A DNA stretch of 37,856 bases from Sphingomonas sp. Ant H11 (GTDB lineage Bacteria > Pseudomonadota > Alphaproteobacteria > Sphingomonadales > Sphingomonadaceae). Positions 7,412 through 15,809 of the stretch are shown piece by piece. The notes beneath the pieces are model-generated. The model was not told where the DNA came from and searched no databases. It saw only the letters and a program-made list of their open reading frames with translations. Every line of letters begins with the position of its first letter. The first letter of the stretch is position 1. The position numbers and the translations under genes are program-made. The stretch spans positions 165-38,020 of the forward strand of contig NZ_JSBN01000098.1 of the NCBI RefSeq assembly GCF_000797515.1, written 5' to 3'.

Positions 7412-9322
7412 GCCGCGTCTCCGCGCGGGCGCACGCTGACGGTGCGCATCATGCCCGCGTGCATGTGATAAAGGAGGTGGCAGTGGAACGCCCAATCGCC
7501 GACCGCGTCCGCCGTGAAATCCCAGGTCACCTTGCCGCCCGGCTGGACGATGACGGTATGCTTGCGGGGGGCATGATCGCCATGCCCGGTGACCAGCTCG
7601 AAGAAATGGCCGTGGATATGGATCGGGTGCGCCATCATGCTGTCGTTGATAAGGTTGATCCGGACGCGCTCGCCCTCGATGAAGGGGATCGGCTCCATGT
7701 GATCCGACATCTTCACCCCGTCGAACGACCACATGAACCGCTCCATGTTACCGGTCAGGTGAATGTCGAGGCTACGCCCCGGCGCGCGGACGTCGGGATT
7801 GCGGGTCAGCGCCATCAGATCCTTGTAGACGAGTACCTTGTGGCCGACATCCTCGAGCCCCTGGCCAGGCTCCCCGGTCCGGTCGATAGGCATCGGCGCG
7901 ATCGTCTGCACGCCCGGGCCCTTCTTCACCTGGGGCGCGTTTGCGAAATCGCGCATCTTCATGGACCCCATGTCCATGGTCCCCATCGATCCCATGTCCA
8001 TGCCGCCCGTCTTGGAATGGTCCATCCCGGCCATGTCGCTCGACGCCATGCCGGGCATCGAAGATGGCGCAGCCGGCATTGCCGTGGCGCCGGGCGTCGC
8101 GAGCTTCGCCGAGGGGTTCTGCTCGGCTGAAGGGTCGATGCCACGCGGCGGCGTCATCCCCCCCGGACATGTTCATGCCCTCCATTCCGGGCATGCTCGA
8201 CATGTCCATCCCCATATCCTTCATCGTCGCCAGCGGCCGCTTGCGTAAAGGTGGCACCTCGGCCGCCATGCCGGCACGCGGCGCCAGCGTACCCCGCGCC
8301 ATCCCTGAGCGATCGACCGCCTCGCCGACCAAAGCATAGGCGCGATCATCAGGTGGGATCACGATGGCATCATAGGTTTCGGCGACGCCGATCTGGAACT
8401 CGTCGACCTCGACCGGCATCACATTCTGCCCGTCGGCCTGGATGATGCTGAGCTTGAGTCCCGGAATGCGGACGTTGAACGTGGTCATCGAAGACGCATT
8501 GATGAAGCGCAGCCGCACGCGCTGGCCGGGCGTGAAAAGCGCGGTCCAATTGTCTCGCGGGCCGTGGCCATTGACGAGATAGGTGTAGGCGGCGCCGGTC
8601 GTATCGGAGATGTCGGTGGGGTCCATTCGCATGCGGCCCCAGTCCATCCGGTCCTTGAGCGTCTGGTCTCGGCCGGCGAGCAGGCCGGCAAGCGTCTGCT
8701 TCTGGAAATTGAGGTTGCCGGGATCGACCTTCATGCGGCGAAAGATGGCCTCCGGGGAGATTGGGCTGTGATCCGAAAGCACGATGACATGCTCGCGGTC
8801 TGACGCGATCGGGTCGGTCCCGGTGGGATCGATAACGATCGGCCCGTAATGGCCGAGCTGCTCCTGGAGCCCCGAATGGCTGTGATACCAATAGGTGCCC
8901 GACTGGCGGATCGGGAATTCATAGGTGAAGGTGGAGCGCGGCTTGATGCCGGGAAAAGACAAGCCGGGGACGCCGTCGAACTGGGTGGGCACGAGCAGCC
9001 CGTGCCAGTGGATCGAGCTGTCCTCGTCGAGATCGTTGACGACGTGGAGCCGGACGTTCTGGCCTTCGCGCAAGCGGATAAGCGGCGCCGGTACGGTGCC
9101 GTTGATGCCGATCGCCTTGGATGCGCGCCCGTCGATCATCATCGTCTGGCGCGCGATCTTGAGCGTGATGTCCTCGCCCGAGACCATCGGCAGCGGCGCG
9201 GTGAGCCCCGGCGACACGCTTTGCGCCCAAGCGGGCATCCAGGCCGCGAGCGCAAGGCCGCCTCCCGTCAGCGTCGCGCCGCGCAATAGCTGACGGCGGT
9301 TCATCGGTTCGCTCATGGTCAT
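7408..9322 (-). CDS. copA: Periplasmic multicopper oxidase CopA (cuprous oxidase), one homopolymer frameshift
   Basis: The protein has about 637 residues if the frame is repaired. A Tat signal (NRRQLLRGATLTGGG, about 8-22) is followed by cupredoxin copper motifs HWHG (105-108) and HSHSG (147-151), and at the C-terminus HPIHIHGHFFELV and HCHLLYHMHAGM, which supply the T1 and T2/T3 ligands. Between them lies a Met-rich insertion with MPGM and repeated MDMGSM units, as in CopA/PcoA proteins that bind extra Cu(I). A run of seven C at 8158-8164 (six expected) shifts the frame inside this insertion and splits the gene into an N-terminal and a C-terminal part. It oxidises Cu(I) to the less toxic Cu(II). 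The start is set at ATG 9322; 9349 and 9304 are alternatives. A CueR-type operator lies upstream (9417-9438). Confidence 0.93.
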
Positions 9323-9416
9323 TCCCGGTTTTCGGATCTGCGACAGCACGTTCGAAAGGCACTACGCAGCGCAAGCAGCCAGCCCTCGCGTCGTTTTCAA
9401 AAAAGTCAGATGGGGT

Positions 9417-9438
9417 TTGACACCGTGTCAGGGTCAAG
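9417..9438 (-). promoter_or_regulatory. CueR-type operator/promoter upstream of copA oxidase
   Basis: On the minus strand CTTGACCCTGACA is followed by TGTCAA after three bases. The -35-like TTGACC is embedded in an inverted repeat, the usual geometry of MerR-family activator sites. It matches the site before the P-type ATPase (12941-12963) in its first 13 bases and in the TGTCAA arm. It lies between the ECF sigma stop and the copA start, so copA can be transcribed independently of the upstream cnrYXH-like genes. The -10 element is not obvious. Confidence 0.72.
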
Positions 9439-9447
9439 AGCGGGGAT

Positions 9448-10017
9448 TCATTGATCCTTGAGGCGCTCGGTGAGCCTGGCCCGTGCCCGGCGCACGCGGG
9501 TTTCGACGGCTTTCTCGCTGATCGAAAGCGTCGCGGCGGTCTCGGCCTGGCTCATATCCTGGAGCGTGCGCAGCACTAGGGGCTCACGCAACGCGGCGGG
9601 CAAGTCGGCGATCTCGCGCGCGACCCGCGCCATTTCCTGGCGGCCGGCGACTTCGGCATCGGGCAGACTGCGGTCGTCGGCGACGCGGCTGGCGCTCTCC
9701 TCCAGCGGAAGCGCGAAGGCGAACAGGCGCCGCACTGCGCGCCGCCGCCGCCAGTCGCGGCATTTGTTGAGCGCGATGGTGGCGAGCCAGCGTCGCATCG
9801 GCCGGTCGGTGTCGTAGCGCGCGAGCGCCCGATGCGCGGAGACGAAGCTTTCCTGGACGAGGTCGAGCGCCTCGTCGGCATCGCCAATATTGCCGGCGAT
9901 GATGCGATAGACGGGCTCGCGATAGCGGCGCATGATCTCGGCAAAGGCGGTGTCGCGTCCGGCGATACTGAGCGCAGCCAGTTCGCCGTCGCTCAAACTG
10001 GTGAGATCGAGCGTCAC
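9448..10017 (-). CDS. cnrH: ECF RNA polymerase sigma factor (CnrH-like)
   Basis: A 189-residue sigma-70 family protein of ECF size. Region 2 runs over about residues 20-90 (FAEIMRRYREPVYRIIAGNIGDADEALDLVQESFV, RRWLATIALNKCRDWRRRR). Region 4 is at about 130-185 (LPAALREPLVLRTLQDMSQAETAATLSISEKAVETRVRRARARL), with a clear helix-turn-helix. It starts at ATG 10017, overlapping the stop of the CnrX-like sensor gene by four bases. The order anti-sigma, sensor, sigma matches the cnrYXH operon of Cupriavidus metallidurans, so it is probably held at the membrane by the CnrY-like protein. Putative target promoters are given at 10760-10785 and 10827-10852. Confidence 0.88.
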   Translation of the reverse strand: MTLDLTSLSDGELAALSIAGRDTAFAEIMRRYREPVYRIIAGNIGDADEALDLVQESFVSAHRALARYDTDRPMRRWLATIALNKCRDWRRRRAVRRLFAFALPLEESASRVADDRSLPDAEVAGRQEMARVAREIADLPAALREPLVLRTLQDMSQAETAATLSISEKAVETRVRRARARLTERLKDQ

Positions 10018-10454
10018 CGTGCGTCGACGGTCAGCGCCTTCACCACCGCCTGATCGAATTTGGCCGCCTGATCGGGGCGGAGAATCTGCCGCATCGCAAA
10101 GATATGCGCGAGCGTCTCCTTCTGAAGTTCGCCCATCGCCATGTGCGACGCGTCCACCGCAGCGGCAACCTGCGGGCCATTGCCATGCTCGGCCTGGATC
10201 GCGCCGGCGAGCCGTGCATTGGCAGCGCGTAGCTCGAGTTCGAGCGCGCGGCGCCGGAGCGCGAAGCGCTGCTCGAGGGCGTCGAGCCGGGCTTCCTGGC
10301 CTGCGTCGAGCTTGAGCTGATGGTGGAGCACCTCATGAAGCTCGGTACCCTCACCCCGAGGTGCCGGGATCAGCGTGCGGCCCAGATACACCCCCGGCGA
10401 TGCGGCGAGGAACGCCGCCAGCGCGATCACGATCGTCCAGCGCAGCGGCTTCAC
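10014..10454 (-). CDS. cnrX: CnrX-like periplasmic metal sensor
   Basis: The protein has 146 residues, close to the 148 of CnrX. An N-terminal membrane anchor (about 7-25) is followed by a periplasmic four-helix domain. CnrX binds Ni/Co through His42, His46, Glu63, His119 and Met123. Here His40, His44, Glu61, His117 and Met121 occur with exactly the same spacing (LHEVLHH, LEQRF, HIFAM). The start is taken as GTG 10454, which overlaps the stop of the CnrY-like gene (GTGA); no better ATG exists in frame. Binding of periplasmic metal would change its interaction with the anti-sigma factor and release the ECF sigma. Its place in a copper cluster leaves the true inducer open: Ni/Co by ligand set, Cu by context. 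Confidence 0.85.
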   Translation of the reverse strand: MKPLRWTIVIALAAFLAASPGVYLGRTLIPAPRGEGTELHEVLHHQLKLDAGQEARLDALEQRFALRRRALELELRAANARLAGAIQAEHGNGPQVAAAVDASHMAMGELQKETLAHIFAMRQILRPDQAAKFDQAVVKALTVDAR

Positions 10455-10729
10455 CGGCTCGCCATCAGCAGCGTCGAGGGGGCGAGCGGGCTCGATGGTC
10501 CGAACGGCGATAGAGTATTCGGCGCTGCCGACGCCCCGGGGCTGCCGGTGGCAACGCCCAGCATCAGGGCGGCAAGGGCGACAGCCGCGCCCATGCCGAT
10601 GCCCTGAAGCGGCGTGGCCGCCACGCGTTCGTGCAGCCGCTCCAGCACCGCGCCTTCGATCGACGCGAGTCCCGGATGTGCCGGCATGGCCGAAAGCCGC
10701 CGCAGGGCTGCATCCAAATCCTGTTCCAT
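10451..10729 (-). CDS. cnrY: CnrY-like membrane anti-sigma factor
   Basis: This 92-residue protein has a short cytoplasmic N-terminus (MEQDLDAALRRLSAMPAHPG), one transmembrane segment (about 43-62, GIGMGAAVALAALMLGVATG) and a short periplasmic tail. CnrY is about 95 residues with the same topology and binds the sigma factor through its N-terminus. Sequence similarity to CnrY is weak by eye, so the call rests on size, topology and its position immediately upstream of cnrX- and cnrH-like genes with overlapping stop/start codons. A putative sigma-dependent promoter ends 30 bp upstream. Confidence 0.65.
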   Translation of the reverse strand: MEQDLDAALRRLSAMPAHPGLASIEGAVLERLHERVAATPLQGIGMGAAVALAALMLGVATGSPGASAAPNTLSPFGPSSPLAPSTLLMASR

Positions 10730-10759
10730 GGTCTTCTCCGCTCGCCCCTTTCTCGCTCT

Positions 10760-10785
10760 TACGCGCGAGGCGGCGCAATCCCTCA
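10760..10785 (-). promoter_or_regulatory. Putative ECF sigma promoter for cnrYXH-like operon
   Basis: On the minus strand TGAGGG (10785-10780) is followed after exactly 16 bases by CGTA (10763-10760), 30 bp before the cnrY-like ATG. The same hexamer, spacer length and CGTA occur on the opposite strand in front of copC. Spacers of about 16 bp and CGT-type -10 elements are common in ECF promoters. This suggests autoregulation by the encoded sigma factor. Confidence 0.5.
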
Positions 10786-10826
10786 AAAAAGCAGCCGCAG
10801 GGCCGGAGATTTCGTGGGGCTGTCGA

Positions 10827-10852
10827 TGAGGGTTGCGCGCGAAAGATGCGTA
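10827..10852 (+). promoter_or_regulatory. Putative ECF sigma promoter for copCD
   Basis: TGAGGG (10827-10832), 16 bases, then CGTA (10849-10852), 41 bp before the copC ATG. It matches the divergent site at 10760-10785 in both elements and in spacer length. Both sites also continue with TTGCGC shortly after the first element. The pair would make the cnr-like sigma factor activate copCD and its own operon together. Confidence 0.5.
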
Positions 10853-10893
10853 TTCCTGATTGCCGGCGCCTTGCCGGCCTCGGAGAATTGCTC

Positions 10894-11265
10894 ATGCGTT
10901 TTGCACCTATCGTCGCCGCGGCGCTGCTTGTCGCGCCCGTCGCCGCCTATGCTCACCCCAAGCTCGTATCCGCCACGCCCGCGCCCAATGCGGTGGCCGC
11001 GCCGACTGCGCGCCTCCAACTGGTCTTTTCCGAAGGACTCGTTGCCCAATTTTCGGGCGCGGACCTCGTCATGACCGAAATGCCCGGCATGAAGATGAAC
11101 GCGCCGATGAAGATGCCGGCCACGGCAGCGCTCGGCGCCGACGGCAAGACGCTCGTCGTTACGCTTCCCAAGGCGCTGCCGGCCGGCAGCTACACGCTCA
11201 GCTATCATGTCGTGTCGACCGACACACACCGCGTCGAGGGCAGCTACAGCTTCAAGGTCAAGTAA
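10894..11265 (+). CDS. copC: Periplasmic copper-binding protein CopC
   Basis: The 123-residue protein has a signal peptide (MRFAPIVAAALLVAPVAAYA) and a mature N-terminus of HPKLVSATPAPN, as in CopC proteins where the new N-terminal His binds Cu(II). The beta-barrel core is typical, ending SYTLSYHVVSTDTHRVEGSYSFKVK. An inserted Met-rich loop (EMPGMKMNAPMKMP, about residues 66-79) gives a Cu(I)-type site. ATG 10894 is chosen because it opens the signal peptide; longer in-frame extensions overlap the promoter region. The stop is directly followed by the copD ATG (TAAATG). CopC passes copper between periplasmic partners and CopD. Confidence 0.94.
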   Translation: MRFAPIVAAALLVAPVAAYAHPKLVSATPAPNAVAAPTARLQLVFSEGLVAQFSGADLVMTEMPGMKMNAPMKMPATAALGADGKTLVVTLPKALPAGSYTLSYHVVSTDTHRVEGSYSFKVK

Positions 11266-12201
11266 ATGTTCGACGCGAGCGCGGTGATCCTCAGACTCGG
11301 GCTGTATCTCGACCTGATGGCGCTCTTCGGCATCGCCGCGTTCGCACTCTATGCACTGCGCGGCGACGAACGGCGCTTCGACGGCGCGATCGCCCTGGGT
11401 CCATGGCTTTGGGTCAGCACTGTCCTGGGAACGCTCTTGTCGCTTGGCGGCCTGCTCATGCTCGCCGCCGGGATGGCGGGCGTCTCGCTCGCGTCGGTCG
11501 ATCTCGCGTCGGTCGAGTTGATCGTCGGCGCGACCAGCGTCGGCGCGGCCTGGATCGTGCGCATGGCCATGCTCCTGCTCGCGTTCGTCGCCGTTCTCGC
11601 GCTCCGCCGCCGGCCGGCACCCGCCTTGTCGCTCGTGGCGGGGGCCGGAGCGATCGCACTGGCCAGTCTAGCCTGGGGCGGCCACGGCGCCATGGACGAA
11701 GGTGCTGTGGGCTGGGTCCATCTGACTGCGGATATCGGCCATCTGCTTGCGGCCGGCATCTGGGTCGGCGCGCTACTCGCGCTGTTACTACTGGTGTTCC
11801 GGCGGCAAGATCTGGTCGATCGCGACCACCTCATCCTGTCGCACCGCGCGCTGGCCGGATTCTCGCTGGTCGGCACGCTCACAGTCGCGGCGATCATCCT
11901 CTCGGGGCTGGTCAATAGCTGGCTGCTGATCGGGCCTGCCAACATCCTCAAGCTGCCGTCGAGCCTGTACGGCCAGTTGCTCATTGCCAAGCTGCTCCTG
12001 TTCGGTGCGATGGCGGCGCTCGCAGCGACCAATCGTTTCAGATTGGTCCCGCAATTCGAACGGTCGCTCCCGTCGGCCGACCATAGAGCGGCGCTCCGCG
12101 CGCTCCGGCGCAGCCTGGCCATCGAAACCGGTTGCGCGGTCGCCGTGCTGGCGCTGGTCGCGTGGCTGGGAACGCTCGAACCACCCATGTCCGCAATGTG
12201 A
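11266..12201 (+). CDS. copD: Copper-resistance inner-membrane protein CopD
   Basis: This 311-residue polytopic protein has about eight hydrophobic segments and is close to the usual CopD length. Family features include LGLYLDLMALFGIAAFALYAL near the N-terminus, GHGAMDEG in a periplasmic loop and VHLTADIGHLLAAGIWVGALLALLLL, whose His residues fall where CopD metal or haem-like ligands are expected. The C-terminal VAWLGTLEPPM is also typical. CopD acts with CopC in moving copper across the inner membrane; the direction of transport is debated. It abuts copC with no gap, so the pair is one translational unit. Confidence 0.94.
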   Translation: MFDASAVILRLGLYLDLMALFGIAAFALYALRGDERRFDGAIALGPWLWVSTVLGTLLSLGGLLMLAAGMAGVSLASVDLASVELIVGATSVGAAWIVRMAMLLLAFVAVLALRRRPAPALSLVAGAGAIALASLAWGGHGAMDEGAVGWVHLTADIGHLLAAGIWVGALLALLLLVFRRQDLVDRDHLILSHRALAGFSLVGTLTVAAIILSGLVNSWLLIGPANILKLPSSLYGQLLIAKLLLFGAMAALAATNRFRLVPQFERSLPSADHRAALRALRRSLAIETGCAVAVLALVAWLGTLEPPMSAM

Positions 12202-12227
12202 ACGCGGTACCGGAAGGAAAGACGAAG

Positions 12228-12898
12228 ATGCCCGAACGCGACGCAAGCGCAGGCGCACAAGACCCGCCGACGTTCACACCTCCGCTCGGGACGGGCGACA
12301 CCGAAGACTATGACCGCGCGATCCGTATCTGGACGCGCGAGCTGCGCTGGCGTGGCGCCATGCTCGACTTGCTCGCGCCCTGCGCGGGCGAGACGATCGC
12401 CGATGTCGGATGCGGAACCGGCAGCTTTGCGATTCTGCTCAAGAAGCAGCACCCCGAAGTGGAGGTCATCGCAATCGATCCCGATGCACAGGCGCTGGAC
12501 ATCGCGCGCAACAAGGCAAGCCGCGCGGGCGTCGAGATCGACTGGCGCCAAGGCTTCGCCGACACGCTTCCCCCGCAAGATGCCGATGCGGTCACATCCA
12601 GCCTCGTGTTCCACCAGGTCCCGCTTGCCGGCAAGCGAAGCGGCTTGGTGGCGATGTACCACGCGCTGAAACCGGGTGGGCGCCTCGTCCTTGCCGATTA
12701 CGGGCGCCAAGGGGGCCTGATGCGGCTCCTGTTCCGGCTCACCGTCCAACGACTCGACGGCGTCAAAGACACCCAGCCCAACGCCGATGGCGTCCTTCCC
12801 GGCCTGATCGCCGACGTCGCTTCGCCGGAGTGACCGAGCGCCAGCGCATTCATACGATGACCGGCACGATCGAAATTCTCACCGCGGACAAGCGCTGA
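12228..12898 (+). CDS. Class I SAM-dependent methyltransferase in the copper operon (one frameshift)
   Basis: A protein of about 223 residues has the Rossmann motif I DVGCGTGSFA (about 59-68), the acidic motif AIDPD, and a LVFHQVP motif of the UbiE/Methyltransf_11 type. ATG 12228 has GGAAGG 10 bp before it. The frame breaks near 12819: one missing G turns GFAGVTERQRIHT into a stop (TGA at 12831). After repair it ends ILTADKR at 12898. It lies 26 bp after copD and before the CueR operator of the P-type ATPase, so it is probably cotranscribed with copCD. The substrate cannot be read from the sequence. A small-molecule or metalloid methyltransferase role is possible, but no arsenite-type Cys set is visible. 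Confidence 0.8.
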
Positions 12899-12940
12899 AC
12901 GGCACGCGTCAGTCCGACAGGCTGCCGAATCAATTAGGGT

Positions 12941-12963
12941 CTTGACCCTGACATGATGTCAAG
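12941..12963 (+). promoter_or_regulatory. CueR-type operator/promoter of the Cu(I) P-type ATPase
   Basis: CTTGACCCTGACA, four bases, TGTCAAG: an inverted repeat containing a TTGACC -35 element, 33 bp before the ATPase ATG. It shares 13 leading bases and the TGTCAA arm with the site upstream of the copA oxidase. Because cueR is the next gene after the ATPase, it would also drive cueR. A ribosome-binding site GGAGG lies at 12983-12987. Confidence 0.75.
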
Positions 12964-12995
12964 CTCCACACAGACTCGCATCGGAGGACCGTCAG

Positions 12996-15348
12996 ATGAA
13001 CCATGCCGACCACCATGCGCATCCCGGAAGCGATTGCTGCGCCGGCGACGCCAGAAACGAAGGCAAGGTGAAGGACCTGGTCTGCGGCATGACCGTGGAC
13101 CCTGAGACCACGCCGCATCAGGCGTCGCATGACGACCAGGACTATCATTTCTGCAGCGCGGGCTGCCGGACCAAATTCGTCGCGAACCCGCAAGCTTATC
13201 TAGGTGATCGGCGCCCTGCGCCCGCCGTCAATCCGGGAGCGATCTGGACCTGTCCGATGCACCCGCAGATCCGCCGCGAAGGGCCGGGCACTTGCCCGAT
13301 CTGCGGCATGGCGCTCGAACCCGAAGAGCCCTCGCTCAACGACGCGCCCAACCCCGAGCTCATCGACTTCACGCGACGATTCTGGGTGTCTGCGGTTCTG
13401 TGCGCGCCGCTGCTTGGCGTTTCGATGGGCGCCGAGATGCTTGGCATCCATCTCGTGGATCCGATGTGGTCGCCCTGGGTGCAACTGCTGCTGACGGCGC
13501 CGATCGTGTTGTGGGGCGGATTGCCCTTCTTTGAGCGCGGCTGGGCATCGCTCAGGACCCGACACTACAATATGTTCACGCTGATCGCGATCGGCGTCGG
13601 CGCGGCATTCCTCTACAGCCTGGTCGCAACGGTCGCGCCCGGCCTCTTGCCGCCGAGCTTCCGTGAACATGGCGCGATGGTGCCGGTCTATTATGAAGCG
13701 GCCGGCGTGGTCGTGACACTGGTCCTGCTCGGCCAGCTGCTCGAGCTCCGCGCCCGCGCGGCGACCGGACGCGCGATCCGCGCGCTGCTCGACCTTGCGC
13801 CCAAGACGGCGCGGCGGCTCGATGCCGACGGTATCGAGCGCGAGGTGGCGCTGGCCGAAATTGCCGTCGGCGACAAGCTGCGCGTCCGGCCCGGCGAAGC
13901 CATTCCGGTTGACGGCGTGGTGATCGAGGGCCGCTCCTCGGTCGACGAATCGATGCTGACCGGCGAGCCCGCACCAGTGCTCAAGGAAGCGCAGGCCCAG
14001 GTCACCGGCGGCACGGTCAACGGCACCGGGAGCCTGGTGATCGACGCGCAGGCGATCGGTTCCGACACCGTACTCGCCCGGATCGTCAAGATGGTGGCGC
14101 AGGCGCAGCGCAGTCGTGCGCCGATCCAGACGGTGGCGGATCGCGTCTCGGGCTGGTTCGTGCCGCTGGTCGTCGTAGTCGCGCTGGCCGCTTTTACGGT
14201 GTGGAACTTGGTTGGCCCCGAGCCGCGCTTCGGCCATGCGCTGCTGAACGCGATCGCGGTGCTGATCATCGCTTGTCCCTGCGCGCTCGGACTCGCGACA
14301 CCGATGTCGATTATGGTCGGCACCGGGCGCGGCGCGCATGCCGGCGTGCTGGTCAAGAATGCCGAGGCGCTGCAGGCGCTGGAAAAGGTCGACACGCTGG
14401 TGATCGACAAGACCGGGACGCTGACCGAGGGCAAGCCCAGGCTGATCGCCGCCGAGGCGCTCGGCGACCTAGGCGAAGACGCACTGATCGCCGCTGCGGC
14501 GGCGGTCGAGAGCCGTTCGGAGCATCCGCTGGCGCGTGCGATCGTCGAGGCGGCCGAAGCCAGGAAGCTCACGTTGGAGCCGCTCGAAAATTTCGAATCG
14601 CAGACCGGCCTCGGCATTAGCGGCCGCGTCGGCGGTCGTGCGGTGGTCGTCGGCAATGCCGCGCAGATGCGGCGTGTCGGCGTCGACCCGGCCGCGCTCG
14701 ACAAGGCGGCGGAGGCGCATCGGGCAGAGGGCGCCGGCGTCATGCTGGTGGCGATCGATGGGCGCCTCGCCGGCCTCATCGCGGTTGCCGATCCGCTCAA
14801 GGAATCCGCGCGCGCCGCGATCGCGGAGCTGCACCGTGACGGGCTCAGGATCGTAATGCTGACCGGCGACAGCCGGGGGAACGGCGGAGGCAATCGCGCG
14901 CCAGATCGGCGGGATCGATGAAGTCCATGCCGATCTCAAGCCCGACGACAAGGCGCAGATCGTCGGTGAGCTCAAGGCGAAGGGCGCGACAGTGGCGATG
15001 GCCGGCGACGGCATCAACGATGCGCCCGCGCTCGCCGCGGCCGATGTTGGCGTGGCGATGGGCACCGGCACGGATGTCGCGATCGAGAGCGCAGGCATGA
15101 CGCTGACCAAGGGCGACCTGGCGGCGATGGTGCGCGCGCGGCGGCTCGCACACGCGACGATGGGCAATATCCGCCAGAATTTGTTCTTCTCGTTTCTGTT
15201 CAATGGGATCGGCGTGCCGGTCGCGGCGGGCGTGCTCTATCCGGTCGCAGGCATATTGATGTCACCGATGTTTGCGGGCGCGGCGATGGCGCTGTCGAGC
15301 TTCACGGTGGTATTGAACGCGCTCCGGCTAAATAGGGTCAAGCTGTGA
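12996..15348 (+). CDS. copA: Cu(I)-translocating P1B-type ATPase (one homopolymer frameshift)
   Basis: About 783 residues after repair. The N-terminus carries a YHS-type metal domain ([13 protein letters not shown]...YHFCSAGC, about 27-70) and a short heavy-metal-binding domain ([24 protein letters not shown], about 84-107) in place of classic CXXC ferredoxin-like domains. Core motifs are MLTGEP, the transmembrane CPC (427-429), the phosphorylation site DKTGT (Asp471), SEHPLA and [11 protein letters not shown] with these motifs defines Cu(I)/Ag(I) exporters. Five G at 14875-14879 (four expected in GDSRGTAEAIA) cause a frameshift about 150 residues before the C-terminus. The stop overlaps the cueR start (GTGA). 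The symbol is the P-type ATPase copA, not the oxidase of the same name. Confidence 0.95.
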
Positions 15349-15737
15349 ACATCGGCCAGGCCTCGGAGGCGAGCGGCGTGTCGCAGCGGATGATCCGTCA
15401 CTATGAAAAGATCGGGCTGATCCCGCACGCACCGCGTCGTGACAGCGGCTATCGCGACTATTCGCCGGCCGATCTCCACCGGCTGCACTTCATCGCCAAT
15501 GCACGCGACCTGGGCTTTCCGATCGAGGAAATCCGCGTGCTGCTCGACTTGTGGAACGACCGGGGCCGATCAAGCGCGGAAGTGAAGGCGCTGGCGACCG
15601 CGCGAGCCGAGGAACTCCAGCGCAAGGCAGAAACACTAGAGGCGATGCGCCATACTTTGGTCGATCTGGCCGAGCGCTGCCATGGCGATGCACGGCCTGA
15701 CTGCCCTATCATCGAAAGGCTCGCGCGCGATGGCTGA
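15345..15737 (+). CDS. cueR: CueR, copper-responsive MerR-family activator
   Basis: This 130-residue MerR-family protein has an N-terminal winged helix-turn-helix ([24 protein letters not shown]), a dimerisation helix and a C-terminal metal loop CHGDARPDC (Cys112 and Cys120), followed by PII. Position 77 is Ser, the residue that marks monovalent Cu(I)/Ag(I)/Au(I) sensors, whereas Zn/Cd/Pb/Hg sensors have Cys there (compare the PbrR-like protein at 27327-27722). The start is GTG 15345, overlapping the ATPase stop, so it is translationally coupled. Its likely targets are the paired operators at 12941-12963 and 9417-9438. Confidence 0.93.
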   Translation: MNIGQASEASGVSQRMIRHYEKIGLIPHAPRRDSGYRDYSPADLHRLHFIANARDLGFPIEEIRVLLDLWNDRGRSSAEVKALATARAEELQRKAETLEAMRHTLVDLAERCHGDARPDCPIIERLARDG

Positions 15738-15774
15738 TTCCGGCACCCGTAACCTTCTTCGCAGCCGCAACGAA

Positions 15775-15794
15775 TTGACTCCCGTGGAAGGGAG
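15775..15794 (+). promoter_or_regulatory. Possible MerR-type promoter before the Cys/Met-rich gene
   Basis: TTGACT (15775-15780) overlaps an inverted repeat CTCCC-N6-GGGAG (15779-15794), 16 bp before the GTG of the next gene. The geometry resembles a MerR-family site, but the sequence differs from the two CueR boxes and no convincing -10 is present. Confidence 0.3.
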
Positions 15795-15809
15795 GAGCAT
15801 TTTCATACT

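Noticed and set aside
8158..8164. Programmed frameshift in the multicopper oxidase at a C7/G7 run
   Set aside because: Many other genes in the window have single-base indels at simple runs, so sequencing error is more likely than a regulated shift at this one place.
11349..12749. Long open frame on the minus strand opposite copD and the methyltransferase
   Set aside because: It is an antisense shadow of two clear genes in GC-rich DNA, with Arg/Pro/Ser-rich low-complexity translation and no recognisable domain.
14875..14879. Programmed frameshift giving a short form of the copper ATPase
   Set aside because: Programmed shifting of copA is known in E. coli near the N-terminus, but this one would remove part of the P domain and the last helices. 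It coincides with a G5 run typical of sequencing error.
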